Source: Methylophilus methylotrophus DSM 46235 = ATCC 53528
GTDB lineage: Bacteria; Pseudomonadota; Gammaproteobacteria; Burkholderiales; Methylophilaceae
Assembly: GCF_000378225.1 (NCBI RefSeq)
Contig: NZ_KB905146.1
Coordinates: forward strand, 62,001-126,000
Length of the DNA: 64,000 nt
Direction of reading: 5' to 3'
The notes under the pieces: generated by a model
The model's database searches: none
What the model saw: only the letters and a program-made list of their open reading frames with translations
What the model was told of the DNA's origin: nothing
Program-made: the position numbers and the translations under genes
Shown: in pieces, positions 57,162-64,000 of the stretch
Position numbering within the stretch: the stretch's first letter is position 1
How the letters are laid out: the number at the start of each line of letters is the position of its first letter

Positions 57162-58445
57162 ATGTTGCGATTTAAATCATCTTCTCTATGGCTGGGGTTG
57201 ATATTCTCAACTTATCAGTTAAGCAGCTATGCTGCAGGATTTGCCTTGTCAGAACAAGGCGCAAGTGGCTTAGGAAACGCCTATGCTGGCGCTGCGGCCA
57301 TCGCAGAAGATGCCAGTACGATTTTTTTTAATCCTGCAGGGATGACTTACTTACAAGGCAGCCAAATTGTCGGTGCCTTGCACTTGATTAAAACCAACGG
57401 TGATTTTGACAATAAAAATAGCGTGCCTGTAGCAGCGTATGCGGCAGGTGGAGAAGGTGGCAATTTAGGCAGCCTGGCTGTCATCCCTAATTTTTTCTAC
57501 AAACAGGATATTAATGAGCAACTCAAGTTCGGCTTAGGGATAAGCACACCCTTCGGCCTTAAAACAGAGTATGACAAGAATTGGCTTGGCCGCTTTCAAG
57601 CCATTAAGTCTGAACTCAAGACCATAAATATAAATCCATCACTTGCCTGGAAACTCAATGATCAATGGTCATTTGGTTTTGGTGTTTCTGCCATGTGGGC
57701 GCAAGCAGAGTTGACTAGTGCGGTAAATCTTTCAGCCTTAAACTTACCAGAGTCTTCAGCAAAAAACAAAGGAGATGACTGGGGGTTTGGCTATAATCTA
57801 GGTGCCATTTACCAAGTAACTCCTGACACCCGGTTAGGCTTGGCGTTCCGCTCAAAAGTCGAACAACACTTAAAAGGCAATGTATCCTCCCCCTTTACGT
57901 TAGCCAACGGTAATCCACTCCAGACCTTAAATACGGATATCACAGCCGACTTAACTCTTCCTGAAACCCTTTCCATAAGTAGCTTCAGTCATTTGAATGA
58001 CCGCTGGGATTTACTGGCGGACGTGACTTGGACTCGCTGGACTCAGTTTAAAACACTAACCATCTTGCGTGACAATGGATCGAATACTGCCGTTGGCACA
58101 ACGCAAGAACACTGGAACAACACTCTACGTTATTCTGTCGGCTTGAACTATCGATATTCAGACAGCATTAAATTGCGTACTGGCGTCGCCTATGACCAAG
58201 AGGCGATTGATAATGATCGCAGAACGTCACGTATTCCTGGCAACGATCGACTCTGGCTCTCATTTGGTGCCAGCTGGCAATATAGTCCGCAGACTAGATT
58301 AGACGCTGGTTATGCACATCTTTTTATCAAAGAGGCCAGCATTTACGATGATCAGCGCACCCCCGCCCCCAGCAAAGGGCTGATTGACGGCAAATATGAT
58401 GGCAGCGCAGATATCCTCAGCCTGCAATTCACGCACCAGTTCTAA
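57162..58445 (+). CDS. FadL/OmpP1/TodX family outer-membrane channel
   Basis: 427 residues. After a signal peptide, the mature N-terminus AGFALSEQGASGLGNAYAG and the IFFNPAGMTYL hatch motif identify the FadL family, beta-barrels that take up hydrophobic molecules such as long-chain fatty acids or aromatics. The C-terminal residue is phenylalanine (QFTHQF), as needed for barrel assembly. It begins 53 bases after the GGDEF-EAL gene and could be in the same transcript. In Pseudomonas the third gene is the OmpA-like yfiB instead. Confidence 0.93.
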   Translation: MLRFKSSSLWLGLIFSTYQLSSYAAGFALSEQGASGLGNAYAGAAAIAEDASTIFFNPAGMTYLQGSQIVGALHLIKTNGDFDNKNSVPVAAYAAGGEGGNLGSLAVIPNFFYKQDINEQLKFGLGISTPFGLKTEYDKNWLGRFQAIKSELKTININPSLAWKLNDQWSFGFGVSAMWAQAELTSAVNLSALNLPESSAKNKGDDWGFGYNLGAIYQVTPDTRLGLAFRSKVEQHLKGNVSSPFTLANGNPLQTLNTDITADLTLPETLSISSFSHLNDRWDLLADVTWTRWTQFKTLTILRDNGSNTAVGTTQEHWNNTLRYSVGLNYRYSDSIKLRTGVAYDQEAIDNDRRTSRIPGNDRLWLSFGASWQYSPQTRLDAGYAHLFIKEASIYDDQRTPAPSKGLIDGKYDGSADILSLQFTHQF

Positions 58446-58468
58446 GCTTTATCACATCAGAAAATACT

Positions 58469-58512
58469 ACAAACAGCCAAACGTTTTAAAAACTGCCTGG
58501 CTGTTTGTTTAT
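58469..58512 (+). terminator. Possible terminator after the FadL-type gene
   Basis: ACAAACAGCCA and TGGCTGTTTGT are complementary arms separated by about 20 bases and followed by TTATG. The long loop and short T tract make it only moderately convincing. Confidence 0.45.
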
Positions 58513-58555
58513 GATTGATATACATTTTTTTATCCGTAAGTTTCATGTAAGCCGC

Positions 58556-58573
58556 CTGTCATCCAACATTCAC
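58556..58573 (+). promoter_or_regulatory. Candidate Pho box before the porin gene
   Basis: CTGTCAT, four bases, then CATTCAC: two 7-base repeats with the 11-base period of a PhoB site. The first repeat matches consensus fully, and the second at five of seven positions. It lies 60 bases before the porin start. Confidence 0.35.
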
Positions 58574-58633
58574 ACACAAACTCGAAAATCCCTGTTCTGA
58601 AATCACCAGCAAAACCGTTTTCAAGGATAGAGG

Positions 58634-60106
58634 ATGGACATCAAGCATTTTTTCAAACTGGCAATCCTGCCGTTAATCATCAACCAAGCATTTGCAGCCC
58701 AAACACAAAGCACGACAGATACATCCATTACCACCACAAAAGAATCACCTTCTCTTGTCTCCCGTTTTATGAATGATGATAATCCGTTCCGTATTAATTT
58801 CGATCTGGGCGATCACCCTTCTTATTTCCAGGTTTACGGCTTGGTGGATATTGGCCTGTCCCATATCAATCACTCTCTGCCCGAGAACTACGAGTTAGCC
58901 AATAACTTTTACCCTTACGCAGGCGCAAAAAAAACCAGCAGGGTCACATCCCGTACTAACTGGGTAAACGGTGGTTGGCAAGGATCACGGCTGGGATTTA
59001 AAGGTGAAGTGGCCAAACTGCAGGCCTGGGACCATGATTTTAAATTCATCTATCAGTTTGAAGCTGGTTTTAACACGCTGGACATGAAGTTACATGATGC
59101 CGCACAAACACTGGCGGACAACTCTGGCACCAATGCCAACTCCAGCGTCAGCGCCAACTCTTCCATGAACGGCGAGTTGTTTACCCGGCAAGCCTGGGCG
59201 GGTGTTGATGGTGGCTCATTAGGGAAGTTGACCTATGGCACCCAATACAACCCGTTCTTTGAAATCACTGTGACCTATGATCCTAACGGCAAAGCCGATA
59301 GTTTTTCACCGCTGGGTGAGAGTGGTACTGTTGGCGGCGGCGGTGGCGTGTCAGAAAACTCCCGTATGAAAAACTCACTGAAGTATGCCAATGTGTACGA
59401 AACTGAGGATCATGACAAAATCAATTATGCCATCATCAACCAGTTCGGTAACTCCGCCGGCACTGCTCACGGGAATGGCTATACCACGCAATTGGGCTAT
59501 GAAAGCAGTGCATTCGGCATTCAGTTGGCCTATGACAGATTCTTTGACTCCGTGAAATCAAACTCTGCTGCGCCTGGCAACCCGTTAGCGAATGACACAA
59601 TCGCAGTCTCGCTGTATAACACCCAAGCCGTGCTGCTCACAGGCCGATGGATGCCAACGAAAGACCTGAAATTAATTGGCGGGATGGAGTGGTATCAATT
59701 ACAACCGTCATCATCGCCTTCTATCAGTTATCACAACATCTATGATCAAACCGTGTTTGGCGGTGTGGCCACTTCGGCATTAAAACCGGGTTTCAAGCAA
59801 GATAACTATGTGTATTACCTGGGAGCCAACTTTGACTTTGCGCAACGCGTGCCTGCCCTGACCGGACTGACAACATCCATTGGTTACTACCTGACCAAGG
59901 CAGATGCGATTGAAGGCCCCACTGTTTCAACCAACTCGCAGGGTAAAATTGATACCTGGACGGCGATGGTGGACTATAAAATCAATAAGCGTTTCGATAC
60001 TTACCTCGCCTATACCACCAACCACTTTTCGGGCGACAAATATCCACGCGCGACGAACTATACGAATGTGACCAGCTACGGTGCCGGCTTACGTATGAAG
60101 TTCTAA
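58634..60106 (+). CDS. General outer-membrane porin, betaproteobacterial type
   Basis: 490 residues with a signal peptide (cleavage near AFAAQ). The beginning of the barrel (YFQVYGLVDIGLSHINHS), the segments GGWQGSRLGFKGEV and RQAWAGVDGGSLGKLTYGTQY, and a C-terminal phenylalanine (AGLRMKF) match Gram-negative porins of the OmpC-like betaproteobacterial family. It is longer than the usual 350-400 residues, with a low-complexity N-terminal extension and a serine/asparagine-rich loop. A possible Pho box upstream hints at induction under phosphate limitation. Confidence 0.9.
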   Translation: MDIKHFFKLAILPLIINQAFAAQTQSTTDTSITTTKESPSLVSRFMNDDNPFRINFDLGDHPSYFQVYGLVDIGLSHINHSLPENYELANNFYPYAGAKKTSRVTSRTNWVNGGWQGSRLGFKGEVAKLQAWDHDFKFIYQFEAGFNTLDMKLHDAAQTLADNSGTNANSSVSANSSMNGELFTRQAWAGVDGGSLGKLTYGTQYNPFFEITVTYDPNGKADSFSPLGESGTVGGGGGVSENSRMKNSLKYANVYETEDHDKINYAIINQFGNSAGTAHGNGYTTQLGYESSAFGIQLAYDRFFDSVKSNSAAPGNPLANDTIAVSLYNTQAVLLTGRWMPTKDLKLIGGMEWYQLQPSSSPSISYHNIYDQTVFGGVATSALKPGFKQDNYVYYLGANFDFAQRVPALTGLTTSIGYYLTKADAIEGPTVSTNSQGKIDTWTAMVDYKINKRFDTYLAYTTNHFSGDKYPRATNYTNVTSYGAGLRMKF

Positions 60107-60148
60107 CCATTAGCCTAAGGCAATCTTTTTAATTGCTTGTTGCTATAA

Positions 60149-60180
60149 AAAAGACTCAAGTAGCACTTGAGTCTTTTATT
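60149..60180. terminator. Bidirectional terminator between porin and sensor genes
   Basis: Stem AAAAGACTCAAG and CTTGAGTCTTTT with a 5-base loop. T-rich on both strands, serving two convergent genes. Confidence 0.8.
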
Positions 60181-60208
60181 TGGTGATGCTTCCGTTTCAC
60201 AAAACTGC

Positions 60209-62845
60209 CTACCTGGCTGAGGCAATCTCGCGAGACTGCAGTACAAGCATTTGTTCAAAAGCCTCGGCCGGGACAGGGGGGGAATAGAAAAAACCTTGCG
60301 CGTAATCGCAATGAATGTCTATCAGCAAATCTCGTTGCAGGGCGGTCTCCACCCCTTCAGCAATGACTTTGAGGCCCAGTTTGTGCGCCATCACAATAAT
60401 TGCCTCGCACAATACATAACTTTCGTTACCGGCATTCAGATTTCGCGTGAAGGACTGGTCAATCTTCAGGTAATCAATATCGAATTTGCTGAGGTAAGAA
60501 AGCGAGGAATATCCGGTGCCAAAATCATCAATGGCTACCTGGATGCCCATGTCTCTGAACTGCAACAAACGTTGCTCAACGATAGGGTCCGGATTAAGGA
60601 GCAACCCTTCAGTAATTTCCACCACAATCCGCTTACCTTCCAGCCCCATGCTGCGTAAAGCGTGCACCCAGTCATTTTTTGTATCCATCTGTTCTACAAA
60701 CTGGACCGGTGATTTATTGACACTGATGGCAAAGGCATCATCACTCACCAGTGACTGCCATTGCATCGCATGTTGTGCTGCCTGATTTAGAATCCAGTCA
60801 CCCATGGCAACAATATCGCCGGTTTCTTCTGCCACTGGAATAAACAAACTTGGACTGATCAATCCACGTTGCGGATGTTGCCAGCGCATCAACGCTTCTG
60901 CTTTCGCAATTTTGCCTGTTGCAAGGTCAACGATGGGTTGGTAATAATCGCGCAATTCGCCATTTTCAAGCGCCACGCGCAAATCACGCGCTAAACTGAC
61001 ACGTTGCGACAGGGCCTCTTTAATCGCCAGTGAGAAAAAACGCAGGTTGTTACGGCCACGGTTTTTCGCCTCATACATGGCTTGGTCTGCATGCTGTATC
61101 ATTTCTTCAGCGTTGACCGCATCTTCAGGATATTGGCTGATGCCGATACTGACTGTGACATAGACCCGTTCGCCTCCCAGAATCATCGCTTTGGAGATTT
61201 CCTGCAGCAACTGCTGGCCAAAGGCTTGTACATCCGCACAGGCTGGTTCTGGCAAAACAATGGCAAACTCATCGCCTCCCAAGCGGGCTACCAGCATTTG
61301 ATCAGACAAGCACTGCCGGATGCGATGACCGATTTCCATGAGCAATTCGTCGCCACTACGGTGACCCAGCGTATCATTGACCTCTTTAAAACGATCCAGA
61401 TCCAGCAATAACAGCCCGAGTTTTTGCTGATGCTCGGCGGCCGTGGTAATTGCCTCATGCAAGTGACTATTGAAATAATGCCGGTTGGGCAATTGCGTCA
61501 GGCTGTCGTAATTAGCCTGTTGCCAAATCACTGCATCCGCCTTTTTCTTGTCAGTGATATCAATATGGGTACCACGCATGATCCATGGCTCACCACTACT
61601 GGTACGTGAAATCAACCGTCCCCGATCAGCCACCCACACCCAGTGTCCGTCGTGATGACGCATACGGATATCGCACTCATAAAAATCAATTTCCCCCTTG
61701 AGATGCCGCTCAACTACCGCAAGCGCAGTTTGCCAGTCATCAGGATGCGTTAATGATTTGACCTTGTCTGCATTGAGCGGGGCCAGCGCTTCAAGCGTAT
61801 AACCCAGCATTTCTGTCCAGCGATGATTCACCTGGCATACACCAGTTTGTATATCCCATTCCCAGGTCCCGGCCCGTGTAGCATCAATAATGTCGATCAA
61901 CCGCAAACGTTCAAGCTCAAGCTCCTCACGTTTACTTTCTATTTCAGCGGTTTTTCTTTTCACAGCAAGGCGCAGCATGAACACCAGCAAGACCAAACTC
62001 ACGGCAACAGTCAACGCCGCAGCCAACGCCCACAAAGCTTGGCCAGAATAGAGATGTTTCTGCAAAGGTCGGCCCTTCCATTTTGCCTCAATCGCCGCCA
62101 TTTCGGCAGGCGTGATCGCCGCCATGCCTTTTGCAATCAAACTAAGTGTTTGCTCATTCCCTTTTTTCACTGCCCGGTGAAATTCACCCTGGTAAAGGGT
62201 AAAGGCTCGCAATATTGTTTGGTCTGCGTGGGCGCGATAGAGATAATAAGTGGCCGGATAATCATCCATACACAGGATTTTGATCTCACCTTTGAGTGTG
62301 GCCGTGATCATTTCTTCGTAGTTGTTATACAGCCTGAATGATTGAACCCCTGCTTGCTTGAGGTGAAAAATACAGCCATCGCCCTTTTGTACACCCACAG
62401 TAAAGCCACTTAAGTGGTTGGAAGTAGCAAGACCGCCTATGCTTTCATGGGCATAGATCCCGACAGGCAAGGTGGCATAGGGCGCACTGAAACTGAATCG
62501 TTTTTCACGCTCGGGATCCTGATAAATCATTTCAATGACATCGGCATGCCCACTCAGCAGTTGCTGGAGCGCCTGCTCCCAGACAATCGCCAGCAACGTC
62601 ACCTTGACCCCTGTCTTTTGTTCCCACAATTTCCAGGTGTCAGCCACAATACCCACGGTATTACCGTTAGTATCTTTGAATAAATACGGGGGATAGTTAT
62701 CGTCGCTGATCACCGTGATGGATTCTGCAGCTCTCACATTTGCCGCGATGCTCAGACACAGCATGACCAGGCTGCAGAGAGGGCAGAGTCGTGACATTTT
62801 GCCGTCAACAAAAGCACGTAAGAACCTGGCAACACACTTATTCAT
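60209..62845 (-). CDS. Solute-binding-PAS-GGDEF-EAL sensor
   Basis: 878-residue membrane protein. After a signal sequence or membrane segment at about 24-40, a periplasmic family 3 solute-binding domain spans about 42-265 (ITVISDDNYPPYLFKDTNG). A transmembrane segment at about 272-292 and a coiled-coil linker lead to a PAS domain (about 310-440), GGDEF (ARLGGDEFAIVLPE) and EAL (KAEALMRWQHP, DDFGTGYSS). Both catalytic motifs are intact. It probably senses an amino acid or similar small molecule and adjusts c-di-GMP. Stands alone between convergent and same-strand genes. Confidence 0.93.
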   Translation of the reverse strand: MNKCVARFLRAFVDGKMSRLCPLCSLVMLCLSIAANVRAAESITVISDDNYPPYLFKDTNGNTVGIVADTWKLWEQKTGVKVTLLAIVWEQALQQLLSGHADVIEMIYQDPEREKRFSFSAPYATLPVGIYAHESIGGLATSNHLSGFTVGVQKGDGCIFHLKQAGVQSFRLYNNYEEMITATLKGEIKILCMDDYPATYYLYRAHADQTILRAFTLYQGEFHRAVKKGNEQTLSLIAKGMAAITPAEMAAIEAKWKGRPLQKHLYSGQALWALAAALTVAVSLVLLVFMLRLAVKRKTAEIESKREELELERLRLIDIIDATRAGTWEWDIQTGVCQVNHRWTEMLGYTLEALAPLNADKVKSLTHPDDWQTALAVVERHLKGEIDFYECDIRMRHHDGHWVWVADRGRLISRTSSGEPWIMRGTHIDITDKKKADAVIWQQANYDSLTQLPNRHYFNSHLHEAITTAAEHQQKLGLLLLDLDRFKEVNDTLGHRSGDELLMEIGHRIRQCLSDQMLVARLGGDEFAIVLPEPACADVQAFGQQLLQEISKAMILGGERVYVTVSIGISQYPEDAVNAEEMIQHADQAMYEAKNRGRNNLRFFSLAIKEALSQRVSLARDLRVALENGELRDYYQPIVDLATGKIAKAEALMRWQHPQRGLISPSLFIPVAEETGDIVAMGDWILNQAAQHAMQWQSLVSDDAFAISVNKSPVQFVEQMDTKNDWVHALRSMGLEGKRIVVEITEGLLLNPDPIVEQRLLQFRDMGIQVAIDDFGTGYSSLSYLSKFDIDYLKIDQSFTRNLNAGNESYVLCEAIIVMAHKLGLKVIAEGVETALQRDLLIDIHCDYAQGFFYSPPVPAEAFEQMLVLQSREIASAR

Positions 62846-63000
62846 GGTTGATTAGATGTGGTCCTGCGATTGGTCGAAAAAGGCTAACCGCGCCATTATG
62901 AGCTGCATCATACAAACATTTACGGAAATTGTCCCTTCCACCTTTAACACCAGCCGTCATTTACGTTAAAAATACGGACTCCCATCATCAAGCAAACAAT

Positions 63001-63028
63001 AAAAAAGCGCCAGGATCACCTTGCGCCT
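63001..63028 (-). terminator. Terminator after the PNPOx-family gene
   Basis: On the minus strand GCGC-A-AGG and CCT-G-GCGC form a stem with one mismatch, followed by TTTTTT. Confidence 0.58.
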
Positions 63029-63051
63029 TCATAAAATAGCTGTGTTGATGG

Positions 63052-63711
63052 CTAAACGTCCGGGGCCCCGGCCTTGATTTTCGCAATCCAGTCTTCCACT
63101 TGGATAAAACCGGCCTCTTGCGCCTTTTTCGCGTCCGCCTCGGAAATCACATCTTGCACAAACTCCAGGCGCTTCCATTCAGCCAACGGCGTCTGGCATT
63201 GGGCAGTTGGCACATAGCGTGAATTGCTCTCTCGGGCATAGCGATGAATGTAGCGTGGGCAGTTTTGCCACAATTCGGACAGTGTGACCTTCACCACGAA
63301 CTCGGCTTCCTGGTAAAGAGCCAACAGAGCCGGCTCCCTGGAAACCTGGCTGACGCCTTGCAATCGGATACGATGCGGGCGCTCGAATGAAATAAACAAC
63401 ATACCGATCTCCGCATTGCCAACCATATTGCCCACGGAAAGCTGCATGCCATTGCCGTTGTAAATTGGAAAGGTCAGCGTCTTGTCATCAATCACTCGCA
63501 CAAAACCGGGGAAGCCACCTTTATAGGAAACAGTGGGCCGGCCATTGTGATCGACAGTAGACAGGAAAAACATATCCAATGACTCAATAAAACCTTTGGC
63601 ATCCTCATCAATCTCAGTTTTACAGGCAATTTCCTCAATGCGGTCTGCCAGCTTTCTTGTGCCTTGTTCATCCTGCACCTTGCGGTGCGTTTCTCCAAAT
63701 AAACGACTCAT
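63052..63711 (-). CDS. Pyridoxamine 5'-phosphate oxidase-family flavin-binding protein
   Basis: 219 residues from the second of two adjacent ATGs (63711), with a GGGGG site just upstream. Starts at 63714 or 63726 are also possible. The split-barrel fold pattern is visible: MFFLSTVDHNGRPTVSYKGG, LTFPIYNGNGMQLSVGN and PHRIRLQGVSQV. Such proteins bind FMN or F420 and are often of unknown substrate. It is not PdxH itself. The C-terminal 50 residues (about 175-219) form an extension. Function unknown. Confidence 0.85.
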   Translation of the reverse strand: MSRLFGETHRKVQDEQGTRKLADRIEEIACKTEIDEDAKGFIESLDMFFLSTVDHNGRPTVSYKGGFPGFVRVIDDKTLTFPIYNGNGMQLSVGNMVGNAEIGMLFISFERPHRIRLQGVSQVSREPALLALYQEAEFVVKVTLSELWQNCPRYIHRYARESNSRYVPTAQCQTPLAEWKRLEFVQDVISEADAKKAQEAGFIQVEDWIAKIKAGAPDV

Positions 63712-63772
63712 CATTCCCCCATTCATTGACTAATTGGTATCACATAGCATCCTACCCGCGGATTCTGGCATT

Positions 63773-63807
63773 TGATCGGGACGGTACGATTGCCGGGTAT
63801 CCGATCA
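63773..63807. repeat. Inverted repeat downstream of the partial beta-barrel gene
   Basis: TGATCGG and CCGATCA are 21 bases apart. On the minus strand it follows the stop of the gene entering from the window end, but no T-run is present, so a terminator role is uncertain. Confidence 0.35.
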
Positions 63808-63820
63808 GGGATGCCATTCA

Positions 63821-64000
63821 TTAAAACACACGGATAAAACGGAAACTCCATAGCCGTTCTGTTTTATCGGCCTGATCCAGCGTAGACCATGCAGTACCCA
63901 GCTGCAAGGTGTAATATTGGCTGACATCATAATGCAACTGCGGGGTCAGCCGATAGCGCCAACTGCCTCGATGGCTGACCTCCTGGTTGAGCTCCATGCC
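63821..64000 (-). CDS. C-terminal end of an outer-membrane beta-barrel protein
   Basis: The frame is open from the window end to a TAA at 63821, giving 59 residues. Alternating hydrophobic and polar residues (RYRLTPQLHYDVSQYYTLQL, then ERLWSFRFIRVF) and the C-terminal phenylalanine are typical of the last strands of an outer-membrane barrel. The family cannot be told from this fragment, and the start lies outside the window. Confidence 0.72.
   Translation of the reverse strand, partial: GMELNQEVSHRGSWRYRLTPQLHYDVSQYYTLQLGTAWSTLDQADKTERLWSFRFIRVF

Noticed and set aside
1-64000. CRISPR arrays, tRNA or rRNA genes, intact insertion sequences, prophage
   Set aside because: None was recognised by reading both strands. 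No regularly spaced repeats or transposase motifs were found.

Overview
The window carries a continuous stretch of chromosome from a Gram-negative methylotroph, most likely a betaproteobacterium of the family Methylophilaceae. The reasons are a lanthanide-type PQQ methanol dehydrogenase (xoxF) with xoxJ and cytochrome genes, a molybdenum NAD-linked formate dehydrogenase (fds) beside molybdenum cofactor genes, a betaproteobacterial division-cell wall cluster containing murB, and moderate GC. A placement near Methylophilus is only an inference. No tRNA or rRNA gene, CRISPR array, prophage or intact insertion sequence was seen.

Region 1 (1-18.5 kb, minus strand) is a complete dcw cluster: mraZ, rsmH, ftsL, ftsI, murE, murF, mraY, murD, ftsW, murG, murC, murB, ddl, ftsQ, ftsA, ftsZ, followed by lpxC, which is cut by the window start. 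Many neighbours overlap by ATGA or TAATG, which fits one translationally coupled transcript started from a good sigma70 promoter in front of mraZ. The MurE motif DNPR indicates meso-diaminopimelate peptidoglycan.

Region 2 (18.7-29.6 kb) is mixed housekeeping: a membrane-anchored glutaredoxin, the RNase P RNA gene flanked by two decayed gene remnants, ung, pyrC, rsmI, a YraN protein, a DolP-like BON lipoprotein, a DUF3579 protein, a TlpA-like thioredoxin, trxA, rho, rpmE and an ArnT-like glycosyltransferase.

Region 3 (29.7-38.8 kb) is for formate oxidation. fdsG-fdsB-fdsA-fdhD-fdsD (minus) stand back to back with moaA-mobA-moeA (plus), so the enzyme and the pathway for its molybdenum cofactor sit together. 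Region 4 (38.9-44.3 kb, plus) holds tonB, an orphan histidine kinase, a bcp-type peroxiredoxin, a PIN-PhoH ATPase and lplT.

Region 5 (44.4-50.1 kb, minus) is the methanol oxidation module: xoxF, xoxJ, a soluble XoxG-like cytochrome c, a second nearly identical cytochrome made as a lipoprotein, and a type II NADH dehydrogenase. Each cytochrome gene and xoxF has its own terminator. The xoxF promoter has two tandem 10-base repeats just upstream of its -35 box.

Region 6 (50.4-64 kb) holds a proline iminopeptidase, a YihY-type membrane protein fused to a cyclic-nucleotide-binding domain, a TPR/2-oxoglutarate oxygenase fusion, a YfiR/YfiN-like c-di-GMP pair followed by a FadL-type channel, a general porin with a possible Pho box, a solute-binding-PAS-GGDEF-EAL sensor, a PNPOx-family protein, and the end of an outer-membrane beta-barrel gene cut by the window end. 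The most noteworthy parts are the xoxF module with its paired soluble and lipid-anchored cytochromes, the repeat elements at its promoter, and the fused or multi-domain signalling proteins downstream.
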